From assembly GCA_016841005.1 (NCBI GenBank), contig JAEORG010000091.1, positions 1 to 12,095 on the forward strand: 12,095 nucleotides of DNA, written 5' to 3'. Position numbers and translations under genes: made by a program. The DNA is from Candidatus Thorarchaeota archaeon. GTDB taxonomy: Archaea; Asgardarchaeota; Thorarchaeia; Thorarchaeales; Thorarchaeaceae. Below, one piece after another: positions 1-5,591 of the stretch. Within the stretch, counting starts at the first letter, position 1; the number at the start of each line of letters is the position of its first letter. The notes under the pieces were generated by a model. That model was not told where the DNA came from and ran no database searches. It saw only the letters and a program-made list of their open reading frames with translations.

Positions 1-2
1 TA

Positions 3-254
3 GTCACACATTTCATCATTTTTGTTGGTGAGGCAACAATTGACACATATCAAGAAGTACAAGATGAAGGAACGCTCTCTCTCTTTAGTTTAGATGAGCT
101 TGAAATGAATAAGCAATCCATACTTCCTTCAGACTATAAGATGTTCTCAAAATTTAGGACTACAGATCATGATTTTCTTGAGTATCACGAGGCTGAATTG
201 ATACAAGAGGATGGAAAATACATTTTGAGTTATTATCGTGAGGGTATGACGTGA
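3..254 (+). CDS. 3' part of a probable NUDIX hydrolase (5' end outside the window)
   Basis: An open frame runs in from the left edge and gives 83 residues before a TGA at 252-254. It opens with a hydrophobic strand (THFIIFVGEA), then an acidic stretch, then FSLDELEMNKQSILPSDYK. This order resembles the C-terminal half of NUDIX hydrolases, where a strand containing 'FVGE' is followed by 'W/FFSLDEL' and 'ILPSDR'. The NUDIX box itself (GX5EX7REUXEEXGU) would lie upstream and is not visible, so the family call rests on the tail alone. NUDIX enzymes hydrolyse nucleoside-diphosphate-linked substrates; the substrate cannot be told here. The stop overlaps the GTG start of the next gene by 4 bases, so the two are probably translationally coupled. 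An unrelated alpha/beta protein is possible. Confidence 0.5.
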   Translation, partial: VTHFIIFVGEATIDTYQEVQDEGTLSLFSLDELEMNKQSILPSDYKMFSKFRTTDHDFLEYHEAELIQEDGKYILSYYREGMT

Positions 255-1222
255 AGATAGGTGAGATTGAAATCACCCCTATAGCATCCGAGAGTATGGG
301 GGTTCGTTCACTCTGTACGCATGTGAAGACTCCAGACATTTCAATTCTTCTTGACCCTTCTGCAGCCTTAGCGTATAGGAAGCCGTATGACCCGCACCCT
401 GAAGAATATAGAGCACTGGATAGGGTAATTAAAAGGATTCAGAACCTTGCTGATTCTTCGGATATCTTGTTTGTATCACACTACCATTTCGACCATGTCC
501 GATCTGGCCTTCAAGATTGGCATTACAAATTCAGTTCTAAAGAAGACCTATTGAGAATCTTCGGTGGTAAACGTATCTTTGCCAAGGATAATCGCGAAAA
601 AATCAACCCCTCGCAAAGAAGACGTGCATTTTTCTTCGAAAAAGACCTGAAAGGGCAATCAGAAATCGAGTGGGTTGATGGAACTACAATATCTCTTGGA
701 GATACTAAGCTAACATTCTCACCTCCAGTTCCACACGGACCTGAAAATTCCAGACTTGGTTATGTTCTGATTGCTATGATCGAACATAATGATATTCGAT
801 TTGTTTTTGCACCTGATGTTCAAGGTCCTGTTTATCGAAGAACGCTAAGCTACCTGTTAGGACTGAATGCTCGTGTGATGATAGTAGGAGGACCACCGCT
901 ATATCTAAAGAAATTCACAGGAAGTGAGATCCAAGAATCGTTGTATGCTCTTTCTGCACTAGCAAGTTCGATTAATCTACTTGTGGTTGATCACCATCTA
1001 TTGAGGTCTCACGAATGGAATGAATGGATATCTCCAGTACACAATGCATCTGAAAGAGCAGGGAATGTGATATGCAACATGGCTGAGTTGGGAGATTTAA
1101 AACCGCATTATCTTGAAGCAAATCGGGAGGAACTATACGCTGAAGATCCTCCATCAGAGGACTTTCTAAACTGGTTAGCCACATCAGATGATTTCAAGCA
1201 ACAGAATAAGCCTCCTATTTGA
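251..1222 (+). CDS. UPF0282 family metallo-beta-lactamase-fold hydrolase
   Basis: This 323-residue protein has the layout of the archaeal UPF0282 family (COG2248), predicted metal-dependent hydrolases of the metallo-beta-lactamase superfamily; no substrate is known to me. The metal motif HxHxDH is seen as SHYHFDHV (H77, H79, D81, H82). Further likely ligands are H162 in VPHGPE, D189 in FAPDVQGP and D247/H248/H249 in VVDHHLLR. The family-typical segments 'MGVRS' near the N-terminus, 'KDNREKINPSQRRRA' and 'IVGGPPLYL' are also present. Length is normal for the family. The start is GTG at 251, with GAGGG at 240-244 six bases upstream. It overlaps the preceding NUDIX-like gene by 4 bases and is followed after 75 bases by three unrecognised genes on the same strand. 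It is probably cytoplasmic, since no signal peptide is seen. The family call is secure; the reaction is unknown. Confidence 0.88.
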   Translation: MKIGEIEITPIASESMGVRSLCTHVKTPDISILLDPSAALAYRKPYDPHPEEYRALDRVIKRIQNLADSSDILFVSHYHFDHVRSGLQDWHYKFSSKEDLLRIFGGKRIFAKDNREKINPSQRRRAFFFEKDLKGQSEIEWVDGTTISLGDTKLTFSPPVPHGPENSRLGYVLIAMIEHNDIRFVFAPDVQGPVYRRTLSYLLGLNARVMIVGGPPLYLKKFTGSEIQESLYALSALASSINLLVVDHHLLRSHEWNEWISPVHNASERAGNVICNMAELGDLKPHYLEANREELYAEDPPSEDFLNWLATSDDFKQQNKPPI

Positions 1223-1297
1223 TAAACTTTCAATGGAATACGATGTTAGGACATCATAGCTTTCTTTTAGGGGATAAAATCCCACAGAAGAACTAGA

Positions 1298-1573
1298 ATG
1301 GAATCACATGATACAAAGATTGGCAATGATTTCGATAGTGGAACAGTGAAATATCTTCTAGGTGAATTAGGAGTCATAACATTGAACCTGATTGCTCAGG
1401 GATGTGAAACTGATATCGAAATAATGCATCTAAGTACAATAACACAGTCATGTCTGGATGTGAAAATTCCTCTCTTAGTGACTCTCTCTCTAATCACTAA
1501 TGATGACGGCGTTTATTCAACCACACACAGAGGTGTTACAGTACTCAGAGAACTAACGGGTTGGAAGGAATGA
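1298..1573 (+). CDS. Small winged-helix-like protein of unknown role
   Basis: The frame encodes 91 residues and I do not recognise a named family. The end, GVYSTTHRGVTVLREL (about residues 71-86), looks like the wing and last helix of winged helix-turn-helix proteins, whose usual pattern is 'g.y.lT..G...l..l'. Before it are helix-prone stretches at about 15-35, 39-50 and 53-66, which fits a single small wHTH domain. It could bind DNA or act only as a protein-protein module. The ATG at 1298 has no clear Shine-Dalgarno; a GTG at 1345 is a less likely alternative. Its stop codon overlaps the ATG of the next gene (ATGA at 1570-1573), so the two are very probably co-expressed. No metal-binding cysteines or membrane segments are seen. 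Confidence 0.6.
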   Translation: MESHDTKIGNDFDSGTVKYLLGELGVITLNLIAQGCETDIEIMHLSTITQSCLDVKIPLLVTLSLITNDDGVYSTTHRGVTVLRELTGWKE

Positions 1574-1974
1574 AGCGACTAACTGAAGGTTCAATTTCAC
1601 TGGTCCAAGACGGAAAAATATCAATTGAAGAACATCAAGAAAGTGCAGACATCCCAAACGGGTCTGATGTATTGATTATTAGGTCTAGAAGTGGTTTTCT
1701 ACGTGTAATTCCTATTCGTGATGGACTTGCATATCAAGTACGTGTATCACTGGATCTTGCTTCATTCACACAAACTTCTAGGATATTATATGAAACCATT
1801 CGGACTATGAATCTGAAATTACTACATTCTACTGGATTCTGTCCCTTCGAGGATGTATGTATCTGGGAGGGATATTTCCTCGTAGAAAAGCGAGACAACA
1901 TTGAAGAGTTCGTTGAATGGCTTCGCGGTCTAGAGGTAGTGACAGAAGTCGACCTTGTGACACTTACTATCTAA
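1570..1974 (+). CDS. Unknown protein with AbrB-like N-terminus and ACT-like C-terminus
   Basis: The protein has 134 residues from the ATG at 1570. Residues 8-49 have the rhythm of a SpoVT/AbrB-type beta hairpin: 'QDGKISIEE', then 'NGSDVLIIRSRSGFLRVIPI', compare GRIxLP...GDxVxI. Residues 56-134 follow the beta-alpha-beta-beta-alpha-beta order of ACT domains: strand YQVRVSL, helix 66-80, strands KLLHSTGF and VCIWEGYFLV, helix NIEEFVEWLRGL, strand VTEVDLVTL. ACT domains usually bind small ligands such as amino acids and control a partner. If both readings hold, it could be a ligand-sensing regulator, but this is inferred from pattern only. The ATG is chosen over the in-frame TTG at 1561 because it forms an ATGA overlap with the upstream stop, although its GGAAGGA (1563-1569) abuts it. 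It sits between the winged-helix-like and the all-helical protein. Confidence 0.6.
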   Translation: MKRLTEGSISLVQDGKISIEEHQESADIPNGSDVLIIRSRSGFLRVIPIRDGLAYQVRVSLDLASFTQTSRILYETIRTMNLKLLHSTGFCPFEDVCIWEGYFLVEKRDNIEEFVEWLRGLEVVTEVDLVTLTI

Positions 1975-2004
1975 GATATGAACTAGTGGAGGTGAATGGC
2001 AAGA

Positions 2005-2562
2005 ATGACTAATGATAATGGTCTGAACTCCACTAGAGAGATTCTTCAAAGATTCAAACATGCGGCAAGAGAGGCTGAAGAGAGTCTCATTAATGAAAAC
2101 TATCAACAAGCCATGGCTCAGTTTTATGATGCAAGCCAATCTGCTGATGAGATGACTGAACGATTTCTTGTTTTATTAATGAAGACAGCTCCAAGTGATG
2201 CGCATCGTACATTGATTATTGAATTCTTGAGTTGGCGGTTACGTTATTTCGCTGCCCAATACGATTATCATCTGTCTGTTGCTCAAACACTTTCTGGTTT
2301 GCCAAGAGAGGAGTGGATTGCAAGGTTAGAAACGATACTGGTACTATCACAGAGTTTGGTGACGAAATTATTACCAGTATTGCAAGATACTGAAGATTCG
2401 ACTATCGCATTTAGAATTCGTGAGCTTCTAGACGACTGGGTTCAAGGAATTCGCGAGCTTGTGGCAAAACTTCAGAGTTGGGGCATGGCAAGTGCACAGG
2501 CTGCACAAGTTCTGGAATGGGCACTTGACAACAATATTGGCTCCAACACAAATGATGTTTAA
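2005..2562 (+). CDS. All-helical protein of unknown function
   Basis: The product has 185 residues from ATG 2005 and appears to be entirely alpha-helical, with no signal peptide, membrane segment, cysteine pair or recognisable catalytic motif. The N-terminal part (ILQRFKHAAREAEESLINENY, then QQAMAQFYDASQSADEM) has the small-residue spacing of a TPR-like helix pair; the rest is long amphipathic helices. The family is not recognised; a scaffold or helical-repeat partner protein is the most that can be said. The start at 2005 is preferred because a strong Shine-Dalgarno (GGAGGTGA, 1988-1995) lies nine bases upstream; the in-frame ATG at 1996 abuts that signal with no spacer. It lies 30 bases after the ACT-like gene and probably closes the same operon. 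A T-rich tract right after its stop may end transcription. Confidence 0.62.
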   Translation: MTNDNGLNSTREILQRFKHAAREAEESLINENYQQAMAQFYDASQSADEMTERFLVLLMKTAPSDAHRTLIIEFLSWRLRYFAAQYDYHLSVAQTLSGLPREEWIARLETILVLSQSLVTKLLPVLQDTEDSTIAFRIRELLDDWVQGIRELVAKLQSWGMASAQAAQVLEWALDNNIGSNTNDV

Positions 2563-2566
2563 AACT

Positions 2567-2578
2567 CGTTTATTTTTT
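2567..2578 (+). terminator. T-rich tract after the left operon
   Basis: Just past the TAA at 2560-2562 the plus strand reads CGTTTATTTTTTGG, with six consecutive T at 2573-2578. Archaeal RNA polymerase can stop at such T-tracts without a hairpin. It overlaps the 3' end of the convergent small gene. No stem is visible, so this is a suggestion only. Confidence 0.35.
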
Positions 2579-2785
2579 GGAGTTGCCCTCAACAAAAGCA
2601 CTTGCTGCCTCAGTGTCTGCTAACTGATAATGGCTATCTACATAGCATATGAGATAATGGTCCTTGTGTTTGATGACAATAGGAGCTGGAAATCTCTTCA
2701 CTTTCTTGAGTGCGTCTGCTGGAAGTTGCCATGAAATTGTTTCCTTACAGACCGGACATTGCAACCATTTCAGCCCTTCGTTCAT
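2570..2785 (-). CDS. Small CxxC protein, unknown function
   Basis: The product has 71 residues from ATG 2785 (74 from GTG 2794). Near the N-terminus it carries one CPVC knuckle (C10, C13) followed by KETISWQLP. The second half, 'FPAPIVIKHKDHYLICYVDSHY', has a PAPI strand and a histidine-rich strand ending in 'YVDS'. One CxxC plus nearby H or C residues could make a half-ribbon zinc site, perhaps completed in a dimer; this is inference. I cannot name the family. The ATG at 2785 is chosen because GGTGG lies about five bases upstream. An in-frame TAA blocks extension beyond about residue -13. It lies downstream of the SNAP-like gene on the same strand with a gap of about 190 bases, so its link to that gene is uncertain. 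Confidence 0.55.
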   Translation of the reverse strand: MNEGLKWLQCPVCKETISWQLPADALKKVKRFPAPIVIKHKDHYLICYVDSHYQLADTEAASAFVEGNSKK

Positions 2786-2973
2786 CAATACCACCGTTCT
2801 ATAGGTGCACAGTTAGAGTGTCGGAGCTGCAATCTCAAATAAAATGTTATCGTCCGCCTATCCTTGATTGCATCTCCAATATATTATCTGAAGTTACATG
2901 AATACTCAAGATTTTCCAATTTTAATGTTGCATGGGTAGACTCATCCTGTCAAGGCTATGTATTTGATGAGTG
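2786..2973. other. Non-coding gap between the CxxC gene and the SNAP-like gene
   Basis: These 188 bases hold no convincing gene in either direction. On the minus strand there are two TATA-like candidates for the small CxxC gene: TAATATATTG at 2879-2888 and TTTTATTTGA at 2834-2843. The nearer one would give a leader of about 29 bases. No hairpin terminator for the upstream gene was found. Confidence 0.4.
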
Positions 2974-3804
2974 TTATTCGTCCAATTCCATATCCCATGC
3001 CCCTGGATCTTTAAGGTCTCTACTCAAAATGGGTCGTTTTCTACGTGTGATGTCATCAAGTTCCATCCTATCACTATCCACTATTAATTCAAGTGAATCA
3101 GGATCTAGGTAAGCTGGAATATGGCCTCGCTCAATCCCATTCTCAACGAGTTTTCGCATCTTTTGTTCATCTATGCCTGTACTCTCAGATAGACTCGTGA
3201 TTGAAACTGCAACCTCCGATTCAAGTGATGCTCGAACGAAACCAGCAATCGCGAATGTAAATAACTCTCGGATTTTCTTAATACCTTCCTTATCCAAGAC
3301 TCGTGTGAGCGCTGCATCAATGTACATGTCAGCGTCTCCAAAATGAAATTCATTTAGCATCAGTGCGAGGTTGATTAACTCTTTCGACTTACCACGAGTT
3401 GTTTCTGCTGCTGCATGAATAAGCTGTCTTGCTAGATCAAGATCGCCACCGATGATTGCACAGAACGCGCCATCGACAAATTTGGTAGGGTCCTTTTCTT
3501 CTTCAGCAGCATAAATGAAAGCCTCAGCTGCAATCTGAAAATCTATCTCGAATTTTTCATGTTCTCCCTGACGGATCCAAAAACGTCCTGCATCTTGCAT
3601 AAACTCTGCTGCCTTTGTGTAACGATGAGCAAGCATGGCATGCTCGTACGCTCTTTCATACGCTGTTGCAGATTTTCCGAAAAACTCCCATTTGAACCAA
3701 CATCTTGCTGATGCTAGGAACATCTCCATTGCATCTTCATTTCTACCCTCTTTTGCTCTCTCCTCAGCGGCTTCTTCAAACTTACTGCAATCTTTCTTAT
3801 CCAT
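2974..3804 (-). CDS. SNAP/TPR-like helical-repeat protein with C-terminal winged-helix-like segment
   Basis: The protein has 276 residues from ATG 3804. Residues 5 to about 150 are helix pairs rich in small residues ('EEAAEERAKEG', 'SATAYERAYEHAMLAHRYTKAAEF', 'IAAEAFIYAAEEEKDPTKF'), the rhythm of TPR and alpha-SNAP proteins. Residues about 197-242 (VAVSITSLSESTGI, EQKMRKLVENGIERGHIPAYLDPDSLELIV) look like a winged helix with a terminal wing and resemble the end of eukaryotic PCI-domain proteins. The last 30 residues are charged and probably flexible. Such proteins usually act as scaffolds; no partner is shown. An ATG at 3846 would add 14 residues, but a TATA-like box (3831-3841) lies between the two ATGs, about 32 bases before 3804. 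This predicts a nearly leaderless transcript that excludes the first ATG. No signal peptide or membrane segment is seen. Confidence 0.72.
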   Translation of the reverse strand: MDKKDCSKFEEAAEERAKEGRNEDAMEMFLASARCWFKWEFFGKSATAYERAYEHAMLAHRYTKAAEFMQDAGRFWIRQGEHEKFEIDFQIAAEAFIYAAEEEKDPTKFVDGAFCAIIGGDLDLARQLIHAAAETTRGKSKELINLALMLNEFHFGDADMYIDAALTRVLDKEGIKKIRELFTFAIAGFVRASLESEVAVSITSLSESTGIDEQKMRKLVENGIERGHIPAYLDPDSLELIVDSDRMELDDITRRKRPILSRDLKDPGAWDMELDE

Positions 3805-3830
3805 GCTACATTGAGCTCCAGATTGAGCTT

Positions 3831-3841
3831 TTAATATAAAA
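3831..3841 (-). promoter_or_regulatory. TATA-like box of the SNAP-like gene
   Basis: The minus strand reads TTTATATTAAA here, close to the archaeal TATA-box consensus. Its centre is about 32 bases before the ATG at 3804, so transcription would start only a few bases before that codon. This is the main reason for rejecting the longer start at 3846. Confidence 0.5.
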
Positions 3842-3860
3842 GGCATCTAAATCTTTGGCT

Positions 3861-3895
3861 AAAATAAAATGGGAGAGCCGCTTGAAGCGGCACTC
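3861..3895 (-). terminator. Hairpin plus T-tract terminator of the ABC transporter unit
   Basis: The arms GCCGC (3877-3881) and GCGGC (3887-3891) pair around a 5-base loop. They are extended across one A-A mismatch by GAG (3873-3875) and CTC (3893-3895). On the minus strand the hairpin is followed by ATTTTATTTT (3870-3861). The stem begins within the ATPase stop codon (3894-3896), so termination is placed immediately at the gene end. This insulates the SNAP-like gene, whose TATA box begins about 20 bases further on. Confidence 0.65.
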
Positions 3896-4580
3896 ATCTA
3901 ACCGAAGTGATTGCGCCGTCCCTCATTCGAACGGTACGTTTTGCGTGCTTGGTTAATTCCTCGTTATGCGTGACCAGAACAACTGTCATTTTGCGATCCC
4001 TATTCAATCTGGCAATCATCTTCATGATAGTTTCGCCAGTATTAGTATCTAGATTTCCAGTTGGTTCGTCGCAGAACAAAATGGGGGGATTGTTAACTAA
4101 CGCCCTTGCAATTGCTATTCGTTGTTGTTCTCCTCCTGAGAGCTGCATAGGTCTATGGTCTCTTCGTTCGAGCATGTCGACCTCTCGAAGTACTTCTAAT
4201 GTCATTTCCTCCTGAGTTTCCTTACGAAGCTCCTCATTTGGCCATAGAACTGCTTCTACATTCTCGTATGATGTAAGGTCGTCAATCAGGAGAAATGATT
4301 GGAAAACAAAACCAATCTTCTCAGCACGAACTTTGGGAAGGTCTCTTTCACTGATCAGAGTGACATCAACACCATCCAGTAGGATTCTTCCGCTTGATGG
4401 TTGTTCCAATCCGGCCATAACATGAAGTAGTGTTGATTTGCCACAACCTGATGGCCCAACGACTGCAATGAATTCCCCGGGCATTATTTCCAATTGAATA
4501 TTTTTTAGAGCGGCAACAGTGTTCTTACCTCTGCCATATTCTTTGTCAACATTCTCGACGCGAATGATTGGATTACTCAT
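3894..4580 (-). CDS. ABC transporter ATP-binding protein, LolD/MacB type
   Basis: This is a complete 228-residue nucleotide-binding subunit. Motifs in order are Walker A GPSGCGKST (42-50), Q-loop FVFQ (Q94), signature LSGGEQQ (147-153), Walker B ILFCDEP (D171, E172), D-loop NLD and the switch histidine H205 in VTHNEE. The sequence 'DEPTGNLD' and the short length are typical of the LolD/MacB/FtsE class, which powers FtsX-type permeases in lipoprotein, lipid or peptide export rather than substrate import. It starts five bases after the compact FtsX permease; its Shine-Dalgarno (GGGAGGAA) lies inside the end of that gene, implying coupled translation. The two probably form one transporter at the cytoplasmic membrane. 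The exported substrate is unknown. A ribbon-helix-helix regulator is the next gene upstream. No defect is seen. Confidence 0.93.
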   Translation of the reverse strand: MSNPIIRVENVDKEYGRGKNTVAALKNIQLEIMPGEFIAVVGPSGCGKSTLLHVMAGLEQPSSGRILLDGVDVTLISERDLPKVRAEKIGFVFQSFLLIDDLTSYENVEAVLWPNEELRKETQEEMTLEVLREVDMLERRDHRPMQLSGGEQQRIAIARALVNNPPILFCDEPTGNLDTNTGETIMKMIARLNRDRKMTVVLVTHNEELTKHAKRTVRMRDGAITSVR

Positions 4581-4584
4581 TTTA

Positions 4585-5109
4585 TCATTCCTCCCTGAGC
4601 GCCTTCATTGGCGGAATTCTCATTGCTCTGGCTTGAGCGAGTGCCAAACCTGGTATTTGTAGAATCACGATGTAGAATAGAGTAGTAAGCATAGGACCTG
4701 CCTCGATAACTATCCAATCTCTCATCTGCTCAAATAATGCAGTTGATCCAAAGTATGCAATAAAACCAAGAACCTCTATACTAAGTTGGAAAACAATCAG
4801 GAAAGCGGTTATTGATACCAATATAACCTCTCCAATTAATAGAATCATGATTTCTGAATTACTCCAAGACACACATTTGAGTATAGCAATATCACGGCGT
4901 CTAAACTGTGCTATCAAAATCGCATAGATTGTTGCTACTACGAATGCCATGAACAATGAGGTTAATGCTAAACTAGGCACATCTAAACCTCTTGCTACAT
5001 ATACATACAACATTGCATAGATTACGATGAAGAATAGCACCCTTTTTCTGGCGCGAAATGCAAATCTGAAACTCTTAAACAGAATCCTTAGATTCAATCT
5101 TTTACTCAT
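4585..5109 (-). CDS. Compact FtsX-type ABC permease (no extracellular domain)
   Basis: The product has 174 residues and four predicted membrane segments at about 24-41, 44-67, 86-108 and 140-160. The section 'FRRRDIAILKCVSWSNSEI' after the second segment is the cytoplasmic hallmark of FtsX/MacB permeases (RxxEIAxLKAxGxS), and the end 'MRIPPMKALREE' matches their C-terminus. Typical family members are about 400 residues, with a large extracellular domain between the first and second membrane segments; here only about two residues separate them, leaving a bare four-helix core. It is directly followed by its ATPase. The ATG at 5109 has GGAG abutting it, which is poor spacing, but an in-frame TAA 18 bases upstream blocks N-terminal extension. 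AAATATACC around 5163-5171 could be its TATA box. It could also be a degenerate remnant, but the frame is clean. Confidence 0.82.
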   Translation of the reverse strand: MSKRLNLRILFKSFRFAFRARKRVLFFIVIYAMLYVYVARGLDVPSLALTSLFMAFVVATIYAILIAQFRRRDIAILKCVSWSNSEIMILLIGEVILVSITAFLIVFQLSIEVLGFIAYFGSTALFEQMRDWIVIEAGPMLTTLFYIVILQIPGLALAQARAMRIPPMKALREE

Positions 5110-5196
5110 CTCCGTAGCGGCGTGTTATCCGTTTCGTGAGAATTTCGCTTAATCTGTGTTTCGGGTATATTTCTATTGCCATGAAGAATTAGCCAA

Positions 5197-5385
5197 CTAC
5201 TTAGTTAAGTCGCTTCCAACTTGCTCATGTACTGGTAAGCCTTCCTTAGGCCATAGCTCTTTCATAAGGAGATCGCGAATAGCAACACGAATTGCTTCGC
5301 TCCTTGATGGATACATGCCAATCTCGACTAATCTGTCAAGCCCTTTCACATATATCTCACTCATTTTTACAGTAATAAGGTCCAT
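5197..5385 (-). CDS. Ribbon-helix-helix (CopG/Arc-type) transcription regulator
   Basis: This 62-residue DNA-binding protein has the ribbon-helix-helix layout. A short N-terminal strand (MDLITVKMSE) forms the DNA-contacting ribbon in a dimer, helix 1 is YVKGLDRLVEIG, and YPSRSEAIRVAIRDLLMKELW is the turn plus helix 2, with the conserved 'SRSEAIRxAI' signature. The frame could open 50 codons earlier (ATG 5535), but the true start is almost surely 5385. GGGAGG (5392-5397) lies six bases before it, a TATA-like box sits at 5421-5432, and the family strand begins exactly there. It reads toward the compact permease and ATPase (87-base gap) and is divergent from the GTPase gene, so either may be its target; autoregulation is also common in this class. 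Confidence 0.87.
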   Translation of the reverse strand: MDLITVKMSEIYVKGLDRLVEIGMYPSRSEAIRVAIRDLLMKELWPKEGLPVHEQVGSDLTK

Positions 5386-5420
5386 TGGCATCCTCCCAGT
5401 ATGTGGTTTGGCGCAAATCT

Positions 5421-5432
5421 GTTGATATAATC
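5421..5432 (-). promoter_or_regulatory. TATA-like box of the RHH regulator
   Basis: The minus strand reads GATTATATCAAC across this stretch. Its centre is about 41 bases before ATG 5385, which would give a leader of roughly 15 bases that still contains the GGGAGG ribosome-binding site. Confidence 0.45.
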
Positions 5433-5500
5433 TCTTTGCAACTGTATGTTTTTCTGACGAAAGTCGCGCCATTCCTCGGGGGTATCCAGTCCGAAAAAGG

Positions 5501-5508
5501 CTATATAG
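5501..5508 (+). promoter_or_regulatory. TATA-like box of the small GTPase gene
   Basis: GCTATATA, inside the self-complementary CTATATAG (5502-5509), lies upstream of the GTPase and faces away from the regulator promoter. Transcription would begin near 5531, giving a leader of about 60 bases to ATG 5592 or about 10 bases to ATG 5541. Confidence 0.45.
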
Positions 5509-5591
5509 AGTCCAATCCTTCAAACCTTGTAACACCGTAGATGTTAGTGCGAGTTTCCACTCAAATTCTATCCAGTACGAGGAAAACTGTA

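Noticed and set aside
1242..1268. Small hairpin (GATGT/ACATC) followed by CTTTCTTTT after the UPF0282 gene
   Set aside because: The stem has only five base pairs with low GC, and the T-tract is interrupted. It could be a weak terminator but is not distinguishable from chance.
1271..1283. Inverted repeat GGGAT-AAA-ATCCC before the small winged-helix-like gene
   Set aside because: Five-base arms are common by chance, and the position (about 15-27 bases before the ATG) fits neither a clear promoter nor a terminator.
2710..2901. Plus-strand open frame across the small CxxC gene and the following gap
   Set aside because: It is antisense to the CxxC gene over half its length, has no ribosome-binding site and shows no protein-like pattern.
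5386..5535. N-terminal extension of the RHH regulator by 50 residues
   Set aside because: The Shine-Dalgarno at 5392-5397 and the TATA-like box at 5421-5432 lie inside the extension, and the family fold begins at 5385.
5541..5591. N-terminal extension of the GTPase from ATG 5541
   Set aside because: The added 17 residues do not resemble a GTPase N-terminus and this ATG has no Shine-Dalgarno. It is not fully excluded, because the TATA-like box would allow a 10-base leader.
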